A DNA stretch of 64,000 nucleotides, taken from contig JAJEKV010000002.1 of assembly GCA_021234155.1 (NCBI GenBank), positions 38,613,841-38,677,840 on the forward strand, in the 5' to 3' direction. Shown one piece after another: positions 43,846 through 54,739 of the stretch; the first letter of the stretch is position 1; each line of letters begins with the position of its first letter. The stretch comes from Isoetes taiwanensis. Lineage: Eukaryota > Streptophyta > Lycopodiopsida > Isoetales > Isoetaceae. The position numbers and the translations under genes are program-made. The notes below the pieces were generated by a model. The model had not been told where the DNA came from and searched no databases. It saw nothing but the letters and a program-made list of their open reading frames with translations.

Positions 43846-46486
43846 ATGCAGCATTCGAAGCTCTATTTTGTGGAATCTTGGACGAACTGCAGAAGAAATC
43901 GATGCCAGTCATTTCATCTCCGTTGCTCGGTTCAGGTATTAGCGTTCTATTTTTAGTTAGTTGCGTTTGAATTTCAGTTCTTATGAAACAGTGGAATGAT
44001 TTTCTCGTCCAATTGAAAGTGAAAATTAAGCTTCTGGATGTGGAAATTGATTTATTGCTCATCTTCGTCCCGATATATGGCAATGCTGCCAATTTACTGC
44101 CCTACCAGGGATGGCAATCCGTCAAAGTTGCAAAATTGGAAAATTTCAAGTTGAAGATTCTTCCAGATGTATGGAGGATGTCTGCAGAGAAGTTTGGGGA
44201 CAGGATTGCACTTATCGATCCCCACCATGATCCTCCCTTCGAGATTACTTATAAGCAGGTAAGGTCCATTCCCCTCTTCTGTTAAACTCCCTTTAGTACT
44301 TGTGTGATAGTCTCTTTTCTTAAATTGTAGCTTCTTATGCACTTAGAAGGAAAACTTCTTCACTACTGAGCTAGGTCAAGTATGCTGGTAGCTTCAAGCA
44401 CTTCCTGTGCAACTGGAGCCACCTATGGGGTACACCTAGGAAAAGACCATAATTCTACATAAAAATTATAACCTCTTCCTCCATGGTTTAAGGTTGTGCC
44501 AGGAATAGCACAGATGCTGCCTTTTTGTCTATAAATCATCACCTATACACTGATTATTTTTCAACTTCCGGTTCCTAAGATCTTTTCCTATTAAAGAGTA
44601 CCCAATAAAGGTTAAAAATATGAGCTCCAAGTATTTTCTTCATATATTACCAGATAAATATAAGAAGCATACCTCTTCAGTAGATTCCTGATAATGGCCA
44701 AAAAATCGAAGGTCACATTCAAGAACCTTCTTAAATTGTTCACTATTCTTGGAGAGTCTAGGTACTTTGGATGTCATACTGTATCTCGCACCATTGTTGC
44801 CCTGGTAGTTTAGTTTTCGTATAACTACCTAAGAAGCGTATTTGTCATATAATAATGCATTCACTTTGTGAATGCAATATAGTTGGAGTAGGCTATTACG
44901 GAATTCTCTTTGGGACTCAGTACTTTTGGGATCTATCCTCGTGAACATGTTGCTCTTTTCGCAGATAACTCATATCGTTGGCTGGTGGCAGATCAAGGTA
45001 TGAGAATAAAAGATAAAACACTAAATTTCTGTATGCTTAGGTAAACTTACAACTTCACACGTTGACAGGCATTATGTCTATGGGATGTGCAAATGCTGTC
45101 AGAGGTTCAAGATCTTCAACAGATGAGTTGTTTTATATACTTCAGCATTCTGACAGGTTTTCATGATACCTCTTCTGGAGGACACATACTTTTAGACCTA
45201 AGCTTGTCTGTTTTTTTTAATGATGCAAATGAAACACTGCATGTGCAGATAGATAATAAGGTAGAATGTGTCCATTAGCTACAATAAAGCCAGTTTTGCT
45301 ATGTTCTGCCATGATGATAAATGCATAAGAGCTTGGCAGAGCCCATGAGGATGCGAAGATACCTGTCGTCTGTCACATAAAGAAAAAGTGAATGATGTTT
45401 GTTTATTATGATCCTGGCTGATGGAATTTATAAATGGTTGTATCAGTACATATCTACCTGGGTACACTTTTGAATGGTAAAAAAATGACATTTTATGATG
45501 CAGTGTTTCACTTATTGTGGACAACTTTGAAATCCTTGGCAAGCTTGCTCCTCGATTGAAGGATTCCTCAGTTAAGTTCATAGTTCTGTTGTGGGGTGAC
45601 AAGTCGATTATGAAGGAAGGAGACTTCAATATAGACGTTCCAATTTATACATATGATGAGGTCATCTCTATTGGAAAAGAAAATCGCAATTATCCAGGTT
45701 CAAATTCGATCCTCATTGTTTGAATTGCTTTTTAAGATGTTTGTGATTGCCAAAATCAGTATCATTACTTTGGAAAAGAAAGTGTGTAGGACAAATACTG
45801 TAACCAAAATTGTGTGAGTAGTTCGAAATTTAGACAAGGACTCAATTGGCCAGTTCAAAGATGTAGATATCATGCAGTTCATTGAATCAGAGCCTCATTA
45901 TTCTTGAAGTACTTCAGAATAAGACCTTTATCTGTTCCTTTTGATGGTATTGAACAGCTTGCAATGGTTAACTTCGCTGATGCTTCTAGTTGTCGACTTG
46001 TCTGTATGCACCTTGTGTGGAAAGTAATTGACCTCGCCTTGTGTCAAATTTTCTCTTGCAAATTATAGATTACGGAGTGGAAGTCAATGAAACTTACTAT
46101 TCAATTAGTTTCATATTGAACACCGCCATTAGATTTAGAGCATGATTTGATGCTACTCCGCCTCTTTGGGACTTAAAACTGTTGTACTATTATATGTAGT
46201 AAAACATGCTACTCAAACTGATCATTGTCTCCACAAAAAACAAAGTTAAATTAAAACCAAAAATTAAAAAATTTGCTGTTGTTGTTCCATACTGAACACT
46301 GTATCCACTAAATTTAGAGCATGGAGCATGCTTTGATGCTATTGTGCCACTTCGGGACTTAAAATGGTTGTATATGTAGTAAAGCATGCTGCGCAACCTG
46401 ATGATATTGCAACTATTGTCTACACCAGTGGCACAACAGAAAATCCCAAGGGGGTTATGTTGACGCACTCCAATCTTGCCTACCAG
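43846..46486 (+). CDS. AAE15: AAE15/16-like acyl-activating enzyme, N-terminal exons only
   Basis: Homologues are plastid enzymes that join fatty acids to acyl carrier protein using ATP. Six exons: 43846-43935, 44109-44258, 44892-44997, 45069-45156, 45504-45697, 46380-46486. All have GT-AG borders and phases agree (245 codons, no stop). Exon 1 starts at ATG 43846 and is rich in Arg, Ser and Cys ([14 protein letters not shown]), like a plastid transit peptide. Exons 2-3 carry [20 protein letters not shown] and [17 protein letters not shown]; exons 4-5 [10 protein letters not shown] and [11 protein letters not shown]; exon 6 the ATP-binding loop [16 protein letters not shown]. The family has Gly where this has Glu (TSGTTG), a GGA-to-GAA change. 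The next expected part (LPSWHAYER) was not found to 64000. After exon 6 lies the end of the oppositely oriented NIFK-like gene, so this gene is probably cut off. Confidence 0.88.
46112..46232 (+). repeat. duplicated start of AAE exon 6 in the preceding intron
   Basis: TTTAGAGCATG...TTTGATGCTA...GGGACTTAAAA...ATATGTAGTAAA(A/G)CATGCT occurs at 46133-46230 and again at 46312-46420. The first copy contains a decayed form of the exon 6 acceptor and its first codons ([10 protein letters not shown] versus [10 protein letters not shown]). Confidence 0.82.
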
Positions 46487-46716
46487 GTTTTGTGCCTAAT
46501 CCTCAAACTTGATCTTCTTTGCTGCAGGAGGAAGAACTAAACCCTGTAATCCCATCAACTTGTCAAAATCACCATCCATATCCATAACATGTGGCACGTC
46601 CTTACCAAATTTGGGTACTGATAGTCAATGCCCATTGCCTTGAGCCTTTCCCTGCGTCTCTCATCCTTCTTCAAAAATTTCTTTAAATTCATTTGCTGCT
46701 CTTCAAGACTTCTTTC

Positions 46717-46975
46717 CTATACAACAAACAAGACATGCTTAGCAAGGCAAAGCTAAGTGTAAGTGCAAGTGCAAGCTAAAGCTAAAGCTGTCTTCCAGCC
46801 CCTTGAGCGGGAACAGATTTAAAAAAAATGGTTAAACTTCAGGTAAAATTTCTTCAAATTTAATATTGAGGTTTATATAAACTGCTAATTGGTAGTTGAC
46901 TTCCTGTTATATGTTTATCATAGACTGCTTATTGAATGGAAGCTTCTGGACGAATATACTAATTTTACTTTTAAC
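46717..46975. other. last intron of the NIFK-like gene
   Basis: From donor GTTAAAAG (minus strand at 46975) to acceptor TTGTATAG at 46717. It includes a GCTAAAGCTAAAGC run (46773-46787) on the plus strand. No other feature. Confidence 0.6.
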
Positions 46976-47053
46976 GTTTTCAGTTGGATCGTCTTCAGAA
47001 GCGATTAAGTGGTAGCAAGATAACTTTAAAGGATTGACAGTGCTATGGAACTT

Positions 47054-48100
47054 CTTGGTAGCATGGGTTATGATCCCAACTATGGTGCTAGACCAGTGAC
47101 GCGGGCCTGTCATTTATAGATCACTTGCCACCACAACATCGCCACTTTGGATGAAGCAACTTATCCCATACCCACTGTCCACATTGGGATCAGGACACAT
47201 GTTCAAAATTATTCATCAAAATGGGATCAGGACACATGTGCAAAATTATTCATCAAAATGTGCATACCAATCGTGAAGTCCATGTTACTAAATACCACAA
47301 AATAGCATGCTTTAACATTTGTGTAGAAATTTGGAAGCTCAATTAACATCTTCATATGTGTGGCAAATATCACGTACCTATATGTTCTCAAGACAGATGT
47401 TGAAATGAAATGCTATGATAGGTGATACCATCACCGTATACAGTTCTAATGATAGCAAATACTCACAATAGCTCCATGCAGTGGCCACTCCATCTGACAA
47501 TGAGGTAGATCTCCTGGTGTTAGTTGTTAACTTAAATACTAAATAAGAACAGACCTCAAATTTGTCCGCATACCTCGCACTAAAAATAAGAGCTCTCTGT
47601 CATAAACTGCAACGGTTCATCATCATATGTTGTAGTATACTTCACAGCTTCTTTCCTACCATGCTCGAATTAAACTCAAGATCATCTCCAGTGCCAATCC
47701 CTGTGAAAAGGCTGTGTATTATACCTGGGGATTTTGACTCTTTGCCTGCAGACTTTGAAATCCAACATATACATCATTTAACAACACCAGTCCCAAATAT
47801 CGTACCTGCAATCACCAACAAAATAATGGTCACCTGTTAAAAGGGATACTTACATAAAAACATCACCTTTTTAAGTCATTTTCTTATTCAAAGCTGCATC
47901 CAAGCTTTTTAATAAATAGGACTGAATCAACAGAAAGATATGTAACATGCAATGGAGGTATATCAGAATCAAATTTCTTGACAGCCAGATCCAACAAAGG
48001 ATATAAATAATCCATGAAAGTGAATGCCGTAACATATATTCTGACTATAAAATAGCATTTCAGCATAATAAATGGCAACATATGCATGCTAGAACATAGC
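47054..48100. other. intronic sequence of the NIFK-like gene
   Basis: AT-rich; contains a short duplication (AATTATTCATCAAAATG at about 47209 and 47247). The open stretches at 47562-47840 (plus) and 48087-47884 (minus) are unrecognised. Confidence 0.4.
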
Positions 48101-48109
48101 GCTTTTCTT

Positions 48110-48916
48110 GAGTCCGCAGCGGCTTAGGGCCTGTTGGAGGGGTAAGAGAGATCAGTGGTTCGCCAGATGGAGCGTCGGCGAGAACCACCAGATCGTCTGG
48201 GCGCAATGACCCGATCGTGACGACTGGCGGGAGTACCCTAGATGCTTGTTTCCTTGGCAAGCTCACGGGACCCCATTGCTCTAGAGCAGTCAAAATGGCC
48301 CATTACAAGGAGCACATCAACCCCCGTGTTAGCGGGGCCCACGGCTCTACTGCGTTCCCGGTTGCCCGAAAAAGCGCGGACTCATTGCCTCCATTCGCGC
48401 GCAGTGCCCACCATCTTCGCGATCGAGGCGGGCGGGTGGATTGGGAGCCCCCGGGGCAAGCTCTGTCGGTCTTTGTCAAGCGGGTGCCATTGAGGATGAG
48501 TCTCACACTTTCGAGTTGCCCGGCGTTGGTCGGTCCGGGCGAATCGCTCCCTTAGTATGGCGGACGTGCCCTTGCATTTGCTGATGAACACACCATCGAT
48601 GCGTGCCACGGGGTCATACATCCGAGGAATGCTGGACTGCGAGGTCACCTTTGCCCCACTTTGGCTGTCCGCTGACTAGGCACTACGGGGGTGGTGCATG
48701 ACTGTATATATTGGGATGTTTCTGCATTTTATATGATTAGCACAGTTTGTCAGCAGGCTGATTGCTGCCACGGTTTTTCCCTCGAAAACCCTTCGGGGCG
48801 GGGGTTTTTTAATCCGGGCAGTAATCCGCTTGCTGCGTTTTTGTATTGGGTCCCATAGACCGATTGGTCTCCGTGGACGATAAAAGTACCTTCCTTCCTT
48901 CCTTCCTTCCTTCCTT
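48110..48916 (+). mobile_element. LINE 3' part with hairpin-bearing tail, (TTCC)n end
   Basis: A GC-rich block on the plus strand ends with a LINE C-terminal zinc-knuckle-like motif (GAIEDESHTFELP, near 48490-48530, cf. CDGGIEDENH in the LINE at 50 kb), then a 3' untranslated region with TTTTTCCCTCGAAAACCC and CTTCGGGGCGGGGG, and seven TTCC units at 48889-48916. It is 5'-truncated; the left border near 48110 is approximate and no target duplication was found. It sits exactly against coding text of NIFK-like exon 6. The 3' end recurs at 33185-33375. Confidence 0.75.
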
Positions 48917-49675
48917 CAGACAATACAGTGAACATGAAAGATACATGAACCATCTGAAAAGACATGCAAGTAGGTCAGTTACACTCACCGCAATGACAAC
49001 ACAATGATAGAAGTATCCAAGCTGTCGTTATAAGCCAGGACTACCTTATTCAACATTTGGCAAGGAATTGAAGCAGCTATTACCATCTTCGTCTCTGAAT
49101 TCACAACACAACGATAAACCACAATATGGGCAATACATTAAGGCTTTTACATAGCTAAGGCCCTGGAAGCAATACCTGGGAGAACTTTTGCATGTCTGCA
49201 TTCCCTTCAAAGCCAGCCATCAAATGGGTATTTTTTAATATGGAGATTTTGAGAGGGACGATCTGCACCGTGTAAGATATGTTCATTCCATTATCTCAAA
49301 CACAAAGAGAAAGGCATTAGGAATCTACACTGTGCATGTGCATCTTTTCTCGAGATGGTTTGTATCCAATCCCACTGCAAGATTCATGCATAACTCTGTT
49401 AAAACACCTTGAGAATAAATTAAGTGTCATCCTATCATCTATAGAAAGGAAATAAGAGTAGATCTTTACCTGTGATGAGGGCTGAATTGTAGTATGCGCG
49501 CCAAGATGACCTAACGATATGGTAAACAATGTTTTTTTTTTTTTTTTTTTTTTTATTGATAGTGTTAGATGAACATTTGAAAAATAAACGCCGAGCAAGC
49601 GCTTTGATAAGAAAATAAGTTTGTTCATGAGAAAACATAGGTTCTGTTGAAATCCTCTATTTGGTGAATGCAAAT

Positions 49676-49718
49676 TATAGAATAGAATAGAATAGAATAG
49701 AATAGAATAGAATAGAAT
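49676..49718. repeat. (TAGAA)n tail of a minus-strand LINE
   Basis: Eight TAGAA/AATAG units on the plus strand, equal to a (TTCTA)n 3' tail of the LINE at 49676-52940. Confidence 0.9.
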
Positions 49719-52700
49719 ACATTTATGTCCTTTGTGCCGTAAGGCCCCTGGACTTGTGTAGCATGGGCGAGCTCCCTACAAGGGTGCTACTAGCACATCA
49801 CGCTGTTTTAATGTAGCCTTTTCGGAAGGCTGACTTTTTTCCTTTAATACCAAAGACCCGCTTTACCCGGCTTCTTGGCGCAGTGCGATGATCGTCGTTA
49901 TCAATCAGCTTTTAGTTTGAGCAATTTTGTGGGGCTATATGACCCAGATTGTGCGATCATATTACAAGCCCTCTTTCAGCGTGTACCTCTCGTAATGCGG
50001 TCATCATTCTTTGGATCGATCCGCGGATCCCGTGAATCGATTCCGTCATCGTCATCATCCCGTGGATTGGTTCCCCCACTTTATATTTCTATATCGTCCC
50101 CTCGATGTCCCCATATATCGGGCGGTCGTTAATCATATGGTTTTCATCCTCTATTCCCCCGTCACATATTACGCATATCCTATCCTCCTTGTCTATCCCT
50201 CTCCATCCGTCTTTTTCGATTCTTAGGTCGTGGCTTCCCATCCCGAATCGACCCGGTATGTCCCTTACGTTTCTTCCCCAATATGTTATCCCGGTACACA
50301 TGGTGTCCCATCTGTTGGTCTGGATTAAAAACTTGTACGAGCCAGTCTGTCTTGGGTCCTGTGTGTCTCTGCAGCCATGCTCTCGTCGTTATGTCTGTCC
50401 AATCCTCATTCCTTTGCTCTTCTTCTATCGGGTTACTTTCGGGTTTAGTCCCATCTTCACGGTCCATGTTGCCACCTCTACGAACCATCCGGTGCCTTCA
50501 AGGGATGTGTGACTTTGTTGATTCGGTGATTGCAATCTTTGGGCCGGTTTCCTTGGATGTCTCGGCGTTGTCTCGGCGGCGGGTATCTTATGGTTCTCTC
50601 CCATGCTCTCACTTCCATTGGCCTTTGCCCTGTTTCGAGGACCATAATTGTCAGTGGCGTGTTTGTCCTTACCCTGAATTCCTGTCTGTGCCATTGTCTA
50701 AAAATTCCTTCCTGCTTTTCCCAGTTTCTTTCTGTTAAGCCTGGCCCCCATGCTTACGCCTCCGTATTGGCGGGTGGTGGCTACGGCTGCACTAAATAGG
50801 TAGCATTTGATGTCCCAATCGGGTTATTAGGCTTACATTCTGAAGTTTTTCATGTTAAAGTAACTTCCTATAGCTGATTGGAATGGCGTTAGCTCCTTTG
50901 GCCCACTTCCACGTGCCATGTGCATCATAACCTAGATATCTCAGTGATACATTTGCTTCCTCTATCTCCTTCTCTTTATATCGAAAGGTTTATGCCTGTT
51001 CTCGTGTCCAAAGATTACTATCTTTGTTTTTGCTAGGTTCCTTTGTTAGCCCTGTATCTTCCGCGAAATTGTTCGGGATTTTGAGCAACTGTGCATTCCT
51101 TTGTTTTTGTTGCCATCATACCAAGATCGTCCGCATATAGCATTATTGGTACCTTAGTGTCTCCCGGTGTGGGGGCATACTCGTCCCCTTGTTGATCTCG
51201 GTATGTATCCCCGTAGTGCATCTATGTATATTCCAAGCGGGGTTGGGGATAGCGGGCATCCCCGCTTCACACACGTGTCACATATTATCATTTGTCCTTC
51301 CTGTTCCATCTTTGCATACACCTTGTGGTACGGTCTTTGCGATCGATCCTACCATGCTTCGGGGCTGCATATCCATTAGTCTTTTAGCGGCTTTCTCTCG
51401 GGATTTGTGTCAAGCGCTTTTCGAAATCTACAAAGCGTGATTATTTTTCTTTCCATGCGCTTTGTTACGCTCTTATTAGTATCCGAAGGGTCACGAGATG
51501 ATCGTGGTTGAGTGCTGCAGGTCGCGAACCCGGCTTGCCCTTGTGCTCTCACATTTCCTTCCCTCGCCCATTTCTTTAGTTTGTTATCCGGTACCTTTCC
51601 AAACCATTTTGCTAAAATCGAGCTTACCATTATCGTCCTATAGTTCCTCGGATCTTTTTATTCCACGCCTTATGTAGGGGTATGACTGTTGTATGTCCAT
51701 CAATGCTGGGAGCCCCAGATGTATGATGCCGTTAAAAATGTCATTGCTAATGCGCGCTTATTTACGTCTCTACAAGATTTCAGCAATTCCCACGGTCGGC
51801 CAGTATAAATCGGTGCTTTGTGATTAGCCATTTTGTTTAGGGCTAACATTACTTCCAACATATTGAAGCATGGTGCGTCCGGGTCATCTCAGTATTGGTA
51901 TTGGTACCCGGTGGGCCCTGTCTTGTATAATTTGTCCGGATATGTCTCCCATCCCTCGGTTCCAATGTCATCTTGTTCGTCCCTTGCTTTTACATTGCTA
52001 CCCCTCCTTTGTTTTGAATCCTTTCCAGAATCTTGGGGCTGTTTCCTCGGTGAGTTTTCCCATGTACCATTGGTCTTCATGGAGGTTATCGTATCTTTTC
52101 TTCTTTAGTAACCTTAAGTATCTTTGCCTTCTCTTCTCGGTATGTCTCCCTCCCCTTATGCTTTCTCAATTTCCTCTTGTGTTCTCTACTTTTCGTCATC
52201 ATACCATCTTGAAGCTCACGAATGCCCCGTTCTTCCTAATTTTGATCCTTCTCCCAAACACATCTGCTGCTACCCTTATCATTATGTCATTGAGGGTATT
52301 CCCATTGTCAATTGCATTGTGTTCCCCCCAGTCCCATTTTCCCATTTCATCCTTGATCATTTGGGTAAAGGTTTCTGCGTACCTTTCCTGGAATTGAATT
52401 CTTACCCTGTCTTTGTTATCCTTCTTTATTTCTGTGCCATCCTTTTGTGGCGTCTCATCCAATCTAAATGTTAGTTTGATCGGTCTATGGCTTTCCCTTT
52501 TCCCAGTCGGCCATTCCTGTAGCATTAGCCCTTCTACCTTTTCTGCTGCTTGGTCGCTCAAAATTATATAATCCACTATGCTCTTACCATGTGAGTTTTG
52601 GCTCGTAAAACCTCCCGATCCCCTCCATCTTTTTGTGCCATTAGCTATGATCACCCCTGTTGCCGTGCAGACTTCCAGCAATAGCTCACCCCTAGCGTTG

Positions 52701-52940
52701 ACCTCAGCCTTATCTTCTGTATCCCTCTGCCATTCCTGTGTCCTCGCCGTGTACACTATCTGACCATCTTTCTCATCTGCATGCGTAATTTGTGCTTGTT
52801 CCTGTCTGGTTCTGGCATTTAGATCTCCTACTATAATCATTGGTCCTTGTCCCTTCCATTTCGTTATGTTTTCTCCCAGTTCCAACAATTCCAGCTTATC
52901 GCTGTTTGGCGGGTAATATGCAATTATCTTGTTTATTTTT
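49676..52940 (-). mobile_element. decayed LINE, family K, minus strand
   Basis: The minus strand reads the end of an APE endonuclease (52888-52199; MIIVGDLNART, ANGTKRWRGSGGF, YIILSDQ, and SHRPIKLTF in place of SDH), an RT with NYRTIMVSSILAKWF (near 51640), FRKALDT, CPLSPTPLGIYIDAL and YADDLGMMA (near 51140), and a C-terminal knuckle-like motif RICVICDGGIEDENH (near 50180). It ends in a 3' untranslated region and a (TTCTA)n tail. The 5' end is cut within the endonuclease at about 52940 (KIIAYYPPNSDKLELLE), the common LINE truncation. Numerous stops make it inactive. It lies inside an intron of the NIFK-like gene. Confidence 0.88.
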
Positions 52941-54013
52941 CAATTGAATATTCAAAACCATATATCTTTTATTGATATCTGAACATAACATACATAGAAA
53001 AGTTGTTTTGTGAAGAGTTGGAAGAAGCTTACCATTGGCAGGTCACAGTCACATCACTTGTGTTCGAATTTGCATTTTGCAGTGGCATGTCCTTATCCTA
53101 TGCCATGCGTCTGGGTCCTTGACTTACTGCATATTTCTCTAGTTCTCAACTCAACAACTATATCACAACTATGATAATTGTGGAAAAATAGCTATCTTCA
53201 AATATAATCCACAACAATGTGGCATCCAGTATTCGCCTCTGCTGCAAGTAAATCAAGGATAGATAGCGATAATAATAGAAACATCGAGAGAACTCAAAGT
53301 TGAGTTGACAGTTTTAAAGAAAAGACGCAGAAAACTTGGAATATGTAAATGGCCACATAGGGAACTCAAAAGTCTTCCATTCACAAGATCCAAGTATTTG
53401 ATTTTTCGTTTATTCTTTGTTGTATTGTTAATACTGAAATGTCAATTTCTAATAAAGATCAACCACAGCAGAAGCTTGTTCTTAAGAAGCTTCAGGTTCC
53501 TGATAGCAACGAGGGGTCCGAATTTGCCCTCGCACAAAGTGTTTGAGCTTGGCTCATCATGCAACTGTTATTGCATTTGTAGAAAAGTTTTGGCAAAGGC
53601 TATTGTACCATTTGCTTAAAATCAAACCTACAGCAAATTCATCAGAAGCATAAATACCCGTTTGCGTCTTCTGATCTCCAATAGTCTGCGATTTACTACT
53701 TGAAACTTTTGGTTTGTTCCCTTCCACCTGCAAATTGAAAAAAAGGTAACAACACCACACACAGGGCAAAATTCTTACAATTCAGCTTACACTTCAGCCT
53801 TACAATTCAGAATGAAGTTTCTCTACAGGGACAAGCTGCACTTGTAACATTGATCCAAACATAAGATAATTGTGCATGCATTCAGTGACAATAGCGACCA
53901 CCGCATGAGTCAAATCTGAACATTATAAATTGATGCATCCGGTGATAATAGCGACCACCGCATGAGTCAAATCTGAACATATAAAAATGCACGAAAATCA
54001 TCTAATATCGTAC
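52941..54013. other. intronic sequence of the NIFK-like gene
   Basis: AT-rich. A minus-strand stretch at 53729-53600 (VEGNKPKVSSSKSQTIGDQK) follows a good acceptor (TTTCAATTTGCAG) and ends at a GTAGGT donor; it could be an alternative exon, but does not match the family. A tandem pair is at 53885. Confidence 0.4.
53885..53982. repeat. 57-bp tandem pair
   Basis: GTGACAATAGCGACCACCGC at 53885 recurs as GTGATAATAGCGACCACCGC at 53942 with one or two differences over 45 bases. Confidence 0.93.
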
Positions 54014-54739
54014 CCTCGGTATTTTGGAATTCAATAAAGGCATAGTGCTTTGACTTTCCGTCTGTTAAGAACAAAATTGAGTTGATTAAGTTATCACTTT
54101 GAATCTGAAACAACAAAAAGGAACAAAATGGCATGCCTTCTTGTTAGGGATAATCTAATTTGTTGAATAGTTCCAAACCGACCAAAAAATCCCGCACGGA
54201 GTAAACATAAAAGGAAGTCTTAAAATTTCTTTCTTCTGTATGATAATTTATTAACTAAGATCAAAACGCCAAAAAAGCTATGCGTCTCACCTTTCATCTC
54301 ATCCTCGTAAAAACCATGTGGTATATGTCCCACATATACAACATTAGATTTTCTCGTGTCTTCAACAGTTCGAGCTTCATCGAGAGCCAAAAGACCAGAT
54401 GAAGCCTTTCTTTTCGCCGTTCTGTTAGAACCAATATTCACTTCTAGGGGCTACAAACAAATACGCAGAAGGATCAGCCAAAGTGTTGTAGCTCAGAAAA
54501 TGAGGCTTATGCTGGATGGGCTGCTACTTACCAGAAGGTTTGGAGTAGATCTCCTGCGGCTCTGGGCAACCAAGGTCACCGTTGCTTGGTCGGGAGCCAT
54601 GCCGCCACTGCTAGGGTTTGCTTCAAGTTGTTTGCTTCAGCCAGGTAGTCCAACATGTTGGCCAAACATTAAAATCTCTCTCCCTATATGGACTTCTAGT
54701 AAGGACATATTGAGGGATGTACGGCCAAGTTGCTAACAT

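Larger units (their letters stand above)
46496..54600 (-). pseudogene. NIFK: NIFK-like nucleolar RRM protein gene, partly decayed
   Basis: Homologues (human NIFK, yeast Nop15) are nucleolar RNA-binding proteins of large-subunit ribosome assembly. Minus-strand exons: 54600-54532 (MAPDQATVTLVAQSRRRS), 54450-54291 (NVVYVGHIPHGFYEDEMKG, RNP2), about 54191-54137 (FFGRFGTIQQIRLSLTRR), 54061-54014 (GKSKHYAFIEFQNTE, RNP1), probably 49094-49045 (TKMVIAASIPCQMLNK) and about 48953-48917 (MVHVSFMFTVLSE), 47053-46976 (HLIASEDDPTEN) and 46716-46496 (ERSLEEQQMNLKKFL, KKDERRRERLKAMGIDYQYP, end AAKKIKFED). Exon 3 lacks an AG at the expected acceptor (GG), although an AG 26 bases upstream keeps the frame; its donor side needs GC and gives a frame conflict. 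In the last exon one base is missing after YQYP. One LINE end abuts exon 6 and another LINE lies in an intron. Decayed, or active only with changed splicing and C-terminus. Confidence 0.8.

Noticed and set aside
48217-48555. 112-codon plus-strand ORF taken first as a host gene
   Set aside because: A neighbouring frame carries the LINE C-terminal motif GAIEDESH, and the block ends in a LINE tail, so it is a frame-shadow of a LINE fragment.
49519-49553. T-run as the tail of a separate LINE
   Set aside because: No LINE sequence abuts it on either side; probably a simple poly(T) tract.
53570-53769. NIFK-like extra exon at 53729-53600
   Set aside because: Splice borders look good but the peptide does not match the family at that position; kept only as a remark.
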